Assembly: GCA_020186115.1 (NCBI GenBank) | Contig: WSYJ01000092.1 | Span: 93,501-157,500, forward strand | DNA length: 64,000 bases | Source of the DNA: Histomonas meleagridis | Lineage: Eukaryota; Parabasalia; Tritrichomonadida; Dientamoebidae | Reading direction: 5' to 3' | Shown: positions 30,291 through 40,931 of the stretch, piece by piece | Layout of the letters: each line of letters starts with the position of its first letter | Position numbering within the stretch: position 1 is the stretch's first letter | Program-made: the position numbers and the translations under genes | Notes under the pieces: generated by a model | What the model was told of the DNA's origin: nothing | The model's input: only the letters and a program-made list of their open reading frames with translations | Database searches by the model: none

Positions 30291-31415
30291 TTATTCTTCA
30301 GCTGTTTCTTCCTCTTCCTCTCCTTCAAGATCGCTAATATTTTCAACTTCTTGGATCAATTCTTCTGGAAGCTGGAAAGATACAGCCTTTATATCAATTG
30401 ATACAGGTGCTCCTTGTCCAAGTGCAATGAAAGAATTAACATCTTCCCCACTGCAAGCACCCAGAACATGTGATTGCATTTCAGATATGTTGAACTCTTC
30501 TTCAATGATAGGTGGTTTTGCAAACCATTTCCATTCGCCACTTGTAAACTTCTCGACAAACTTCTCTGGGACTTCCTGTTTCGAAACACCGATTTTATGT
30601 GCATAAGAAACGAGTAGGTTTCCTGGTGTATTTTCCATTTTGATTCCCATCAGATTGCATATGTTTTCACCATCAACTCTTTCAAGAGTATCAACAGCAA
30701 GTTCTCGGATTCGACCCTTCCATGGAACTGAGTTTGTTAGTGCAAGTGAGTTTCCACAATTTGTCCATTGCCATTTATCTGTATCGAGAAGAGGCTGACC
30801 AACTAAATTACATAGTGTAGTTTTGCCGGTGCCAGGAGCGCCAACAACAGCAATTTGTGTAGCATTTGGAGCAACTGCTGTGATTGTCTGTTTAACTAAT
30901 TCAGCTGATTCTGTTGGAAGCTTTTCTAAGGAAGTTGCTATTGTTGGTGCAGTCTTTGATAAGAAAGCAATCCAACCTGAGATTTCTTGTGCTGGAACTA
31001 AATCTATCTTATTGATTAATATGATTAAAGAGGTTCCATTATGGGAAAGTTCGCCTTCGAGGTCCAAAAACCTGAATGAATAAGGATCACGTGCATCAAC
31101 AATTTCGATCACACATTGAGAATTTTCTATTGCTTTGAGTAATGAGTCATATGAGGTTTGAGCAGCCATAACACGATCAAGAAAAGTTTGGTTCGGAAGT
31201 TTCTTGACATGAACCATTTCTTTTGGTGAAGGGAATAATGTTGGATATGTTTTTTTGAGGTATTCTTGGTGATCACGTGCTCTTTCGGCAACTTTAGAAA
31301 AGAAATCCTTCCTCTTCCTTTTAAGTTTTAAATCCCTGTTACGCTTGCCACTTAACTTTCGACGTGGATTCCTTATAAGTTTTTCTTTTGCGCGTGCAGT
31401 TCTATGTCTTCCCAT
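30291..31415 (-). CDS. Circularly permuted GTPase, nucleostemin/NUG1-like
   Basis: A 374-residue protein of the YlqF/YRG family. A basic N-terminus (RKLSGKRNRDLKLKRKRKDFF) suits nucleolar targeting. The GTPase motifs come in permuted order: VDARDP, then G4 NKID (ILINKIDLVP), then the P-loop G1 GAPGTGKTTL. G3 (normally DxPG) is not recognisable; the corresponding segment reads ALTNSVPWKG. The C-terminus is acidic (EGEEEEETAEE). Relatives (GNL3, NUG1, NOG2) act in large-subunit ribosome assembly and export. The start at 31415 is 81 bp from the divergent gene at 31497. Confidence 0.8.
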   Translation of the reverse strand: MGRHRTARAKEKLIRNPRRKLSGKRNRDLKLKRKRKDFFSKVAERARDHQEYLKKTYPTLFPSPKEMVHVKKLPNQTFLDRVMAAQTSYDSLLKAIENSQCVIEIVDARDPYSFRFLDLEGELSHNGTSLIILINKIDLVPAQEISGWIAFLSKTAPTIATSLEKLPTESAELVKQTITAVAPNATQIAVVGAPGTGKTTLCNLVGQPLLDTDKWQWTNCGNSLALTNSVPWKGRIRELAVDTLERVDGENICNLMGIKMENTPGNLLVSYAHKIGVSKQEVPEKFVEKFTSGEWKWFAKPPIIEEEFNISEMQSHVLGACSGEDVNSFIALGQGAPVSIDIKAVSFQLPEELIQEVENISDLEGEEEEETAEE

Positions 31416-31496
31416 TTTTTTGCTTGACCAAAACCCAAGCGAACAGACACTGTCAAAAATTCAAACAATTACAACGCGCAAGGAGGCCGTTTACTT

Positions 31497-33362
31497 ATGA
31501 AAAGAAATTCTCCACTTGGTGAAGATTGTCTTGAGCCAAAGGGACCAGTGCCTCCTCCTTTATTAATATCAGATGAAGGAGTTAATGAAAAAGCAACATC
31601 ACAAGTTTTTAAGCCAAGTTCAACTTCATTTCTTGAATTTCTTTTTAAAATTCCTTTAATTTCTTTCAATCCTTTTATTTTTCTTCAAAGCCAAGATCAG
31701 GAACCAAGTGATCTTCTTCCAGGCTCTCTACTTGAAACTTCAAATTTATTTGGGATAGAGATTGATCGTCAGTCACATATCAAAAAAGCGGAAACATTCT
31801 TTACAGATTTAAACCATAGCGTAGAGAGAAACACACAAAATTTAGATTTCATAAATTCCAATTTTTACGTTATTAACTTTCAAACTCAAATAATATCACA
31901 TAATAACAAGGACATCTCACTTCAATCTGATCATGCTGTTGATTGTGATGGTGTAATTTTCCAAATTATCGATGATTCAATTCATATCCAAATCCACACC
32001 ACAAAAAAATCATTAACAATTGAATCCTATTCAAGTCTTATAATCGACAAAATCACCAGCAATTTAAATCAACTCCGGATAATATCGGAAAATCTTACAA
32101 TTGATGCAAAACTTCAATGTGATTCACTTCACTTGATTTCAAATGAATTTATAACAATTAACGAAAAGATACAAATCAATAATTCATGTTTACTTCAATC
32201 CAACGAAATCAACATTCGAAATGAAGTCAATGGAAATTCAGTTCTTATATCCAATGAATGTTCCATTACAAAATCGACTTTTAATTCTAATTTTTCTTTT
32301 ATATATTCCAAAGAATCATTAACAATTTCATCAATTTTTAATGTTAATACATTAGTACTTCAAAGCCCAAAAATTAATTTAGCAACAAAAGAAGAAAATA
32401 TAATAACAAATGTTTTCATTAAATCGAAATCAGTTTCAATTTCATCGAAAATTAAATCGGAAAAAATGATAATTGAAACCGAAACAATTACATTTGATTC
32501 TAAAACAAATGTTAATGTTACTGACTTAACCCAAATGTATTTCATTCCTCGAAATGGAAGAAAAACAATTGGAAAAAACAGCGGAATTTTGAAATTTAAT
32601 AACTTTTGGTTCGAAACAATTATTTTTAATGAAAAATTAATTCCAATTTTTACGAATACAAAATCTATGATAATTCAAGGTGCATTTCTTTTAAATATTG
32701 GGAACTTTTCAAATGCTGGTAATATTATTATTCGAAGTTTAAGCATATCATCGAAATCACAATTTTCTTCATCTAAAAATAGTCAAATTAAATTCGGTGA
32801 TTTACTCGTTGTAAACAAAAGTGGCAAACTTGTGGTTAACGGTCGCGTTGAACAATATTCTTATTTAATTCCAATAATATTAAATAGTGGAATTATATCT
32901 ATTAATAATACAAAAGATATTATAAAATGTCAAAAAATTGTCTCTAATAATTATTTTAATGGTTCTTTTAAAATCGATGCAAATGATATAGTTTCATTTG
33001 CAGGTAATAATGAATGGAAAAATGTTTCGATTTCATCGAAACAAATATCAATTGTAAAAAACTGTGAAATAATTGGAAATAAAATAAATTTGTCATGTGA
33101 TTTGTTTGAAATTGTGTTCTCTAAGCTAAATGCATTAAATAGTTCTTCTTGTTTAACAATAAAATATACGAATGAATTCATTGATGAAAATGGTACATTT
33201 GATGGATGGTTAAAATTTGATAAAATTAAAGAAATAAGAGAAACATCAGAAGAAAGAAATCAAACAGAAAGTGAAACGCCAACAAAAAATAAAAATGTGG
33301 AAAATGATTTTGTTACACCACAGTCGGGTAACAAAAGAACTATACCGAAATATATGGATTAA
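31497..33362 (+). CDS. Orphan beta-solenoid-like protein
   Basis: A 621-residue protein with a clear ATG at 31497. I recognise no named family. From about residue 110 to 560 it consists of short beta-strand-like segments alternating Ile/Val/Leu with Ser/Asn/Thr and ends of strands marked by Asn and Gly (for example LRIISENLTIDAKLQCDSLH, ISSKIKSEKMIIETETITF). This resembles a parallel beta-helix or polymer-forming fold such as bactofilins or FHA-type adhesins, but without a signal peptide or membrane anchor, so it is probably intracellular. The C-terminal 50 residues are polar and charged (EERNQTESETPTKNKN). The promoter is shared with the permuted GTPase. Confidence 0.6.
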   Translation: MKRNSPLGEDCLEPKGPVPPPLLISDEGVNEKATSQVFKPSSTSFLEFLFKIPLISFNPFIFLQSQDQEPSDLLPGSLLETSNLFGIEIDRQSHIKKAETFFTDLNHSVERNTQNLDFINSNFYVINFQTQIISHNNKDISLQSDHAVDCDGVIFQIIDDSIHIQIHTTKKSLTIESYSSLIIDKITSNLNQLRIISENLTIDAKLQCDSLHLISNEFITINEKIQINNSCLLQSNEINIRNEVNGNSVLISNECSITKSTFNSNFSFIYSKESLTISSIFNVNTLVLQSPKINLATKEENIITNVFIKSKSVSISSKIKSEKMIIETETITFDSKTNVNVTDLTQMYFIPRNGRKTIGKNSGILKFNNFWFETIIFNEKLIPIFTNTKSMIIQGAFLLNIGNFSNAGNIIIRSLSISSKSQFSSSKNSQIKFGDLLVVNKSGKLVVNGRVEQYSYLIPIILNSGIISINNTKDIIKCQKIVSNNYFNGSFKIDANDIVSFAGNNEWKNVSISSKQISIVKNCEIIGNKINLSCDLFEIVFSKLNALNSSSCLTIKYTNEFIDENGTFDGWLKFDKIKEIRETSEERNQTESETPTKNKNVENDFVTPQSGNKRTIPKYMD

Positions 33363-33752
33363 TATAAAAGTTGTTTGATGTTTATTCTTTTTACTTTTCT
33401 TTTATGTAATAAAGTGAGAAATGTAATGAGGTAAACACATTGAATTATGATGATGGTTTGCAAATAAATTCCAGATCAAATTCATAAACAAAAGCATTTT
33501 TATGGTTTTCTCTTTGAAAATTGTAAATATCAATTCTTAAGTTAAACAAAATATAAATATCTTATTATAATATGCATATAATATGAATATTAATGTAAAG
33601 CTTTTCATATATTTTATGTATATTATATTGTTTATTCAAAAAAATTAATTTTATTAATGTTGTTTCAAGATATTGTGGTTTAAAGAATTTTATGCTATTC
33701 AATAAAGCATTTTGGGATTTATAGTAATGAAATCAACTTTTTTAATTCTTTT
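33363..33752. other. Intergenic region
   Basis: No gene. Very AT-rich; holds the 3' flank of the orphan gene and the promoter of the formin. Confidence 0.4.
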
Positions 33753-36620
33753 ATGATATCCTTTATTCCACAACAAGACTTTGTTCCATTTATACCGAAA
33801 TATCATTTAACTTCTGAAGATGATTACGAAATAAATGAGAAATTTGACTTATTCATTCATGATTTGAATATCTCTAATAAAGCAATTGAAAAATTATCAA
33901 GTTACTCATTTGAATTAAAACAAATGTGCCTGAAGGATCAAGCATATATTAATTCTAGAATTCCATCTCCAGAGTGTTTAATTAAGTTTATTGAATCCAC
34001 ACCTTATATGGCTTCATTCCAATTGTTAAAACTACTTTTGGAAACAGGTGTCGTTTCATGGTTAGAAAAATTTATACAGATTGGGTTTGAATTTCTGGTT
34101 AAATATTTTTTAACAATGAATTTATTGAATGATCAACAATGTCTTTATGTAATTCTTCAATGTTTTCAAGTTATTTCAAAAATCCATAAAGGAAGAGAAG
34201 AGTTATTGAAGAACAAGAGATTTTTTCATATAATTTTAAAGACAATAGCAATTGAAGAACCTTATTTATTTGGGATTATGATTGAAATTCTTTCATTATA
34301 TCCAAGTCATTCCAAATATTATAAAAGAATGATATCAGATTCAAACACATTAATTTTTCAAAGCATTATGTTTCATTGTCAAAATACTCTTTCACCAATT
34401 GTATTTAGGCAGATAATTTTTTTTATTGAATCTGTTCTAGCATCAGGGAATAGATTAAATTATATATTTATGTTAAAACAATTTGGAGTTTTAAAAGCAA
34501 TAAAATATGTTAAGACTTGGAATGATGAAATTGTTCAGGATATGAAAAAAGAATTTATTTATAAATTTAAAAAAGAGACAAACATGTTTAAAGAAAGTTT
34601 CCCATTTATTAAAGGAAAATTCAATCCTTTAAGTTCAAAATCGACTTCGAAATATTTATTAAAAAACGCAGATAAGTTAAAAATAAAATCAATAAATTTA
34701 TATCTTGTTGATATTACAAGTAGATTTCCAGAACGAAACGAACAACTTCAAAACTTTTTATCTAATTTCTTATTCATATATCGTCATTTCTTATTCAAAA
34801 AAGAACAAATCACATTAGAAAATTGTGCTCTGCTTGCATTAAGTCAAGATAAATTATTATCTAATTACCTTTTTGAAAAAGGATATATAAAACTAACAGA
34901 TATTAAACTCCAATTATATAATTTAACTCATTTCATTGATGTAAATCAATTTAAAAATGATAATTATCTCATAGAGTTATCTTCTTCAATAATTCCACAA
35001 AGTAAAATTAAGGTAATAAATGAAAACTACAATGAACTCATTACAAAAATTAATAATATCAAGGGAAAAAAGTATGAGTTTGAACGCATAACTAACAATA
35101 TTTTTAAACATAATAAAGAAAAAATTTTAGCATCAACAAACTTACCAATTGGCCAGCTTAATAATATGATCATAAAGGTCAAAGCAATAAAAGATACTTT
35201 AAAAAATACCACAAATAAACTTGATTTAGATAATTCTTTACCTTTAGATTCAACAGATATTAATTTAGAAGAGCCTCTATCTCTTCCTCCCCCTCCACCA
35301 CCACCACCTCCTCCTCCTCCAGGTAATACACTATTATTAACTGGAGTTCCTGTTACTAAACTCAATAAACCACCTCCCATTAAAATGAAATCAATGTTTT
35401 GGTCTAAAATCAATGATTCTATGATAGAACCTACAATTTGGAAAAACATTGATGACTCCAAAATTTCTCTTAATGAAAAACTTCTCCTTGATCTATTTTC
35501 AGCAACTAATCCAAAAATAATTCGTACAATGTCAACAGGAGAATTGGAAAAAGAATCACAGTCAAAAATTTCATTTATTGAATTAATTGATGCCAATAAA
35601 GCAAAATCAGTAAATATACTTTTAAGTAGATTAAAAATGACGCATGAAGAAATTGTTCAACATATATTATTTCTTGATGATGTATTCACTGAAGATCAAC
35701 TTGAAGGAATGATATCTTATCAACCAACACCAGAAGAAGTTAAAACAATTTCAAACTTTAAAGGAGATAAATCTCTTTTAGGAAAATGTGAACAATTTTT
35801 CCATACACTTTTAAATGTTGATAATATTTCTTTACATTTAGAATTAATGAGATTTCAAAAAACATTTGATTCACAAGTAAGTGAAATTATACCACCTTTA
35901 AAATCATTCATATGTGCATTAGATATCTTAGAAAAATCAGAAAATTTTCATACAATTTTAGCAATCATTTTAAAAACAGGAAATTATTTGAACGGCGGAA
36001 CAACAAGAGGTGGTGCTTATGGATTTAAATTAGATTCTTTATCTAAATTAAAAGACTTAAGAAGTAATCAAAAAAATTTTACTTTATTACATTATATTGT
36101 TTCTGTTGCATATGAAAAGTATCCAGAATCAGTAAAGTTTTTAGAAGAATTTGAAATAATGAAGGAATGCCTTCGTTCCGATATTGATATAATTACAAAG
36201 GAATTAGGAAACATAACAGAGATATTAACCAAATGCCAAAATTTTATGCCTCAAGCAGAAAAACTTGAGCAAAATGGAGATATGTTTTTTAAGAAATTTA
36301 AAGAATTTGAAATCAAAGCATTGCCTATTTTGGAAGAGGCAAGAAAAGGAATTAAGGAAGTTAAAGAAAAATATAATCAAACTTGCATTAAATATGCAGA
36401 AGATCCAAACGTGATGAAGTTTAGTGAGTTTGTTCAAATTTGGTGTGATTTTGCAAAAAGCTTTTCAAAAGCTAAAGAAGATCTAGATAAGCAAAAAGAG
36501 CTCGAAGCAAAGAAAAAGAAAAGTTCATCAATAGGTATAAAAAGGGGAAGTCCACTTGCTCCAAAAGGCGATTTATTAGATGTAGTTTCAAATTTCAAAA
36601 AGAGGAAATCATATGATTAA
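33753..36620 (+). CDS. Diaphanous-related formin
   Basis: A 955-residue actin nucleator. Residues about 1-300 form an all-helical armadillo-like GBD/FH3 region (CLKDQAYINSRIPSPECLIKFI..). Residues about 511-523 are the FH1 segment, one run of about twelve prolines that would bind profilin-actin. The FH2 domain follows (about 535-900), with MFWSKIND and, further on, ILKTGNYLNGGTTRGGAYGFKLDSL, its best-conserved block. The last residues, GDLLDVVSNFKKRKS, look like a diaphanous autoregulatory domain, which would fold back onto the N-terminus until a Rho-type GTPase binds. The single short FH1 suggests modest elongation. The stop overlaps TAAA. Confidence 0.92.
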   Translation: MISFIPQQDFVPFIPKYHLTSEDDYEINEKFDLFIHDLNISNKAIEKLSSYSFELKQMCLKDQAYINSRIPSPECLIKFIESTPYMASFQLLKLLLETGVVSWLEKFIQIGFEFLVKYFLTMNLLNDQQCLYVILQCFQVISKIHKGREELLKNKRFFHIILKTIAIEEPYLFGIMIEILSLYPSHSKYYKRMISDSNTLIFQSIMFHCQNTLSPIVFRQIIFFIESVLASGNRLNYIFMLKQFGVLKAIKYVKTWNDEIVQDMKKEFIYKFKKETNMFKESFPFIKGKFNPLSSKSTSKYLLKNADKLKIKSINLYLVDITSRFPERNEQLQNFLSNFLFIYRHFLFKKEQITLENCALLALSQDKLLSNYLFEKGYIKLTDIKLQLYNLTHFIDVNQFKNDNYLIELSSSIIPQSKIKVINENYNELITKINNIKGKKYEFERITNNIFKHNKEKILASTNLPIGQLNNMIIKVKAIKDTLKNTTNKLDLDNSLPLDSTDINLEEPLSLPPPPPPPPPPPPGNTLLLTGVPVTKLNKPPPIKMKSMFWSKINDSMIEPTIWKNIDDSKISLNEKLLLDLFSATNPKIIRTMSTGELEKESQSKISFIELIDANKAKSVNILLSRLKMTHEEIVQHILFLDDVFTEDQLEGMISYQPTPEEVKTISNFKGDKSLLGKCEQFFHTLLNVDNISLHLELMRFQKTFDSQVSEIIPPLKSFICALDILEKSENFHTILAIILKTGNYLNGGTTRGGAYGFKLDSLSKLKDLRSNQKNFTLLHYIVSVAYEKYPESVKFLEEFEIMKECLRSDIDIITKELGNITEILTKCQNFMPQAEKLEQNGDMFFKKFKEFEIKALPILEEARKGIKEVKEKYNQTCIKYAEDPNVMKFSEFVQIWCDFAKSFSKAKEDLDKQKELEAKKKKSSSIGIKRGSPLAPKGDLLDVVSNFKKRKSYD

Positions 36621-36970
36621 ATTCTAATTAGAAATAACCATGTAAAATAATATTTAAAAATAAACTTTAAAAAAGATTTTCTTTTGGCAACATTTCAATG
36701 ATAAAATGAAAAGTCATAATTAATCGTTTTTATTCTTACCATAGTGAGAAATAGCCATTGGTAATAAATGCCGAATGTTAAAATTGAAATTTCAATTTTA
36801 TCTGGATGATATGTTGTAAATTATTTTTTGAAACGTTGTAAACCTTTTGAATACTATTTTCTGAATTTTCCGATGAAATTTTTGGGTAAACGTATCCTTT
36901 ACGCGCCCCTATGAAAAAGTTTCCCTTATTCAATCTACGCACGATGTTGGCCTGACCTCTGAAACTCATA

Positions 36971-38098
36971 ATGACAATTGATTATCTCGTTGCTTTACAA
37001 TATGTAATCGCTCCATTTGTAATGACTCTCGTTGGATGGATTTATTCTATCCTTAGGCAAATGAACTTAACAGAAGCCAATGATTTTTTTAAAACACTTA
37101 TTATAGCTGTTCTCCCAGGTTTATATTTCCACCAAGTTGGCATCCAAAAAACTAGGTACCCATATATTGTTCTTCTCAATGAGATTTTAGTTGAAATAAC
37201 AATTCACATTTTAGTTGGTATTTTTTGCTTAATTTTACCTCTTCGTGATAAGTACAAATGCTTCCTTGAGTGTTGTATCACTCTCTGTTCACCCAACAAT
37301 CTTTCTTGCGGATCTGCCATCGTTTACTATTTATTTGGCCAAGACTACGTATATGTACCAATTTTCCAATCCATTGTTCAACATTTAATTCTTACACCAA
37401 TTCATGTTTTTCTAACATATAACATTATCAATTGCGATACCTCAACATCTGAAGTTACTGATCATAAGAGTAGCACTGATGATGATTCTGAACCAAGAGG
37501 GGATGGAATTGATCATAACGATGGTCAGCCACTTTCCAACATTAGTGATGAAGAGATGAATGTTGAACATGAAGCCAATCTCCACATAATGACTGACTCG
37601 AATTCACATTCCGAAGCCCAAAAAGTATCGCGTGGGTGGGCTACTTTTTGGAATTTCGCAACCCCAATTAATGTATGTACACTCATTGGCGTCATTTGGA
37701 GCTCAACCCGATTGACAATGCCCCCATTCCTTGAGCAGTTTGTGCTAAACCTAGAAAATGCGTCATTTTCCTCATATCTGTTTATCATTGGAGTCTTTGT
37801 TCAAAACTTCTCATGGCGTTGCGGAAACACATTGCACACGTACGTGTATTTGTTTGCATCATATTTCGTTCCGTCATTCATAGCACTCTTTTGGTGTTGG
37901 GTTTGCGGAATGGAAAAGGACCTCACGAAAATGATTGTCCTGACTCATGCACTGCCAAGAGATATTGCGCCATTCATTTTGTTTTGTGTAAATAAGGGTC
38001 AATTCGATGATATTGCATATACATTTTTCTGGTCACAATTCTTCCTTGTACCAATGCAAATGTTGTGGGTTGCACTGATAAATAATATAGTCATTTAG
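36971..38098 (+). CDS. Auxin-efflux-carrier-like membrane transporter
   Basis: A 375-residue protein with about five N-terminal membrane segments, a polar central loop (about residues 155-225, rich in Asp, Ser and His) and about five C-terminal segments. The two-bundle layout with FFKTLIIAVLPGLYFHQVGI near the start (family: LPxLxFxxI) and SCGSAIVYYLFG, GNTLHTYVYLFA later matches the AEC/PIN-like membrane transport family. In trichomonads this family is common and its substrates are unknown; the name does not imply auxin. The ATG at 36971 follows a TCATA initiator-like site at 36966-36970, giving an extremely short leader. Confidence 0.75.
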   Translation: MTIDYLVALQYVIAPFVMTLVGWIYSILRQMNLTEANDFFKTLIIAVLPGLYFHQVGIQKTRYPYIVLLNEILVEITIHILVGIFCLILPLRDKYKCFLECCITLCSPNNLSCGSAIVYYLFGQDYVYVPIFQSIVQHLILTPIHVFLTYNIINCDTSTSEVTDHKSSTDDDSEPRGDGIDHNDGQPLSNISDEEMNVEHEANLHIMTDSNSHSEAQKVSRGWATFWNFATPINVCTLIGVIWSSTRLTMPPFLEQFVLNLENASFSSYLFIIGVFVQNFSWRCGNTLHTYVYLFASYFVPSFIALFWCWVCGMEKDLTKMIVLTHALPRDIAPFILFCVNKGQFDDIAYTFFWSQFFLVPMQMLWVALINNIVI

Positions 38099-38631
38099 AT
38101 GTTATAAAGCTAAAACTGAAATTAGAATTATTTTTTTTTAATTGTTCTTCTTCCATCGCTTCAAGCCACCCAACTAAGTGATGGCAATGAATCGCGCAAG
38201 ATGATTTGATTAAGGCTCTTGATGACCATTCATTAAATCATTAAGTTTTGTGACCTGACTTTCTTCAACGATAAGATATCTTATTCAATTTCCCTATCGA
38301 TGATCAGAAATAACCGTTTTATCTCAATAATTTCGGTTTTTATCCGCTTTCAAATGTTTGAATGAAAAACGATTAAATAATTAATTAAGTTTCCTAAAAG
38401 TCATGGAAAAAATATAAATAATTTGATAAATATTAAGTATTACATACGTAAGAAACATATTACCTAATATGTTATTTTATATTCAGAATAAAATTAAATT
38501 TCTAAGAATTGATGTTTTTAATTTAAAATTAATTTTATGAGAAAAAATTAAAATCCTGTTTTGTATATATTTACATAATTTGTTTCATTTATTTGTGTGT
38601 ATTTTTATGTTTACTTACATTTTTATATTTT
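38099..38631. other. Convergent intergenic region
   Basis: No gene. Contains a few CGGTT/AACCG words around 38310-38350, resembling the denser cluster at 15731-15944. Confidence 0.4.
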
Positions 38632-40500
38632 CTATTCATAAGTTACAAAACATCTTATCTGAACGCTTGTTTCCCTACAAAATGGGCACACATTGTTCTC
38701 CAGGAACCATTTTGAAGAGCATTCTTTGCATATTGTATGACCACAAGGTAATATAACCGAATCCACTTCATTTGTATAACAGCAACAACACAAATTATCT
38801 GTTTCAGAAAAATCAAATCTTTTCACAACGCTTTCTACAGGCAAATCACACAAATCGCAAGTTTTCGGTGTTTCACCGAATGAGTCCAAACACTCTTTAC
38901 AATAAATTGAATGTCCACAAGTAAAGAAATGTAATCCCTGTGTTACTTTTCCGCATTTAAAGCATTTTCCAGGAATCAATGGATATTTTTTATTGGGATC
39001 ACGCATATTATTAACATTTGCATTTAACTCATATTTCCCGAAATTATCAATAAAAGTATTTTGAACAATTACATTCCATTTTGTATCAACCACAAAAAGA
39101 TTATTGGTTACTTTTCCTTTGTTTTCAGCAAAGTCAAAAGTGTCAATGATTGGCACTTTTGTATCGTTACTTTGATTTTGTTTGATGTGCTGAACAAAGT
39201 CATTAATGTCTTTCTTCTTTATGCGCTTATCAACGTTTGACATTATTATATCTTTAAGTTGCCCAGCGCCACCATGATGAAACCATCCTACATGTTTAAA
39301 TGGACCAATCATTGCAAGATTTGAACATGAAATCGATCCTCCTGTATATACATTAATAGCATTATTTGATTGTCCTAATAAAACGCAATTCTTAAATACA
39401 CCAAAACCACCATCACAGATATCTATAAGACTGAATTCACTATTTGAAAGAATACAATTATCAAAAGTGACACTCCTTGAATCGCTTATTCGAACTGCTG
39501 AAATTCTGCAATTTTTGATTGTGGAACCAGTAATTTCTAATGAAGAATCTGTCCTAACTATGAACCCTGACATACCTGAACCTTTAAATATTGAATTTTT
39601 GACGAATCCCTTTGATTGATCACAAATTGCGCAAAGTGGCCAATCAGCATTTTCAAATATACAATCTTCGACTTCAACTTTACTTTTAATTTGTGCATTA
39701 ATTCCATTTCCTTTTGACCTTGTGATATGAGATTTATAAATAGATAGTGAACTATTATCAAGTAAAATCGATGTATCTGAATCACTCATTTCGGTATTTT
39801 CGATACGATTACCAAATGAATCCCGTAAAGATATACATCCGATTTTATGAAAACGGAATATACATTCGCTAATGTGTATCTTTGATAAGAATCCAAATAA
39901 TCCGCAATAATCAGATTTTTCGATAATACATTTTTTCAACGAAATGATCGAAAAATCGATTAAACAGATTAATTCGGATTTCCCTTCTGTAAATGTTGTG
40001 TCTTCTACATCAACATCTGCAAACATTGAGCATGACAAAAGTGATTCTTTACATCCGAAAATTTTGCATGACTGAATACGGCACTTTGAAGCGCGTGTGT
40101 AAAATTCGTTTGGTGTTCCATGAATTCCAATACCAAATAATTTGGATGGCCCAAAAGTTGATTGGATTATTTGACAATTGGAATTTTCTGAGACGTCGAG
40201 TAAGTACGCTTCTGGAGAATCTTTGATTTGGACATTTCGAAGAGTTATGGCGGAATTTTGGATATAAATACAACCAATGAGGTTAAGACCTGTGATTTGG
40301 AAATCTGAGACATTGTGAATTAATATCATTTTGCATTTGTATTGAAGTTCTGGATTAAATATCAAATGCATATTTGTCGATATATTTAAAACCAAGTCAC
40401 TTGAGTCAGTGGAATCTACTGGAGGTAACACCTGTAATTCCGGTGTGGTTTCTTCTGTTGCTTTGTAAGTGCCAAGTTGCTGAAAATTTATTGTATTCAT
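38632..40500 (-). CDS. Beta-helix protein with C-terminal RING fingers
   Basis: A 622-residue putative E3 ubiquitin ligase. I start at the ATG at 40500; the frame opens at a GTG 60 bases earlier. Residues about 55-440 form a right-handed parallel beta-helix of the PbH1 type, with many turns of the form I-x-N-C/S-x-I and CIFENAD, NCRISAVRISDS. The C-terminus has a cysteine cluster CFKCGKVTQGLHFFTCGHSIYCKECLDSF..CDLC, then a clear RING-HC finger CCCCYTNEVDSVILPCGHTICKEC..CPFC (C3HC4 spacing). The beta-helix would recognise substrate, as in FBXO11-like proteins, and the RING would bind an E2. Two tandem RING-like units are unusual. Confidence 0.8.
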   Translation of the reverse strand: MNTINFQQLGTYKATEETTPELQVLPPVDSTDSSDLVLNISTNMHLIFNPELQYKCKMILIHNVSDFQITGLNLIGCIYIQNSAITLRNVQIKDSPEAYLLDVSENSNCQIIQSTFGPSKLFGIGIHGTPNEFYTRASKCRIQSCKIFGCKESLLSCSMFADVDVEDTTFTEGKSELICLIDFSIISLKKCIIEKSDYCGLFGFLSKIHISECIFRFHKIGCISLRDSFGNRIENTEMSDSDTSILLDNSSLSIYKSHITRSKGNGINAQIKSKVEVEDCIFENADWPLCAICDQSKGFVKNSIFKGSGMSGFIVRTDSSLEITGSTIKNCRISAVRISDSRSVTFDNCILSNSEFSLIDICDGGFGVFKNCVLLGQSNNAINVYTGGSISCSNLAMIGPFKHVGWFHHGGAGQLKDIIMSNVDKRIKKKDINDFVQHIKQNQSNDTKVPIIDTFDFAENKGKVTNNLFVVDTKWNVIVQNTFIDNFGKYELNANVNNMRDPNKKYPLIPGKCFKCGKVTQGLHFFTCGHSIYCKECLDSFGETPKTCDLCDLPVESVVKRFDFSETDNLCCCCYTNEVDSVILPCGHTICKECSSKWFLENNVCPFCRETSVQIRCFVTYE

Positions 40501-40931
40501 CTTTTGCCCGATAAACCACTTATTTTTGAATACTTTACACACGCAAAATTTCTTTGACACCTTTTATTTCAAACAATTAGTTGAAAATTGTCCAACCTCA
40601 TTATATTTTGCATTACGAATTAATGGATACGAAATGGATACCAAAATATAATATTTGAAATATAACAAATTGTTGAATAATTATGCAAATTTGCCTTGAA
40701 ATTGGTTTCACGAAAGAGTTTTATAAACAGAATTACTTCAATCGGTAATATTATTGAAAATCGTCTATAATTATTTAAAAATATTGATGTAAAACTGCAC
40801 AGAGGTTCACGTTCATAAATGTTAAGTTCTGCTCTTAGTTTACTAACAATATTTAATCTAACTGCATGCAGAAATCCCATAACAGATTTGATAGAACACA
40901 TTTAAATAAAATTAGTCTGAATTATACTTTA
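40501..40931. other. Intergenic region beside the mariner
   Basis: A 93-codon ATG frame on the minus strand (40620-40901) has no recognisable domain; I do not call it as a gene. The left TA target site of the mariner is at 40930-40931. Confidence 0.35.

Noticed and set aside
35027-35596. 189-codon minus-strand frame with a poly-glycine run
   Set aside because: It is the complement of the formin FH1/FH2 region; the glycines mirror the polyproline codons.
36778-36969. 63-codon minus-strand frame starting one base from the transporter ATG
   Set aside because: It overlaps the region needed as promoter of the gene at 36971, has no recognisable domain, and nothing else supports it.
40620-40901. 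93-codon minus-strand frame with an ATG beside the mariner
   Set aside because: No domain, no initiator-like site and unremarkable composition; could be a small relic but I cannot support it.
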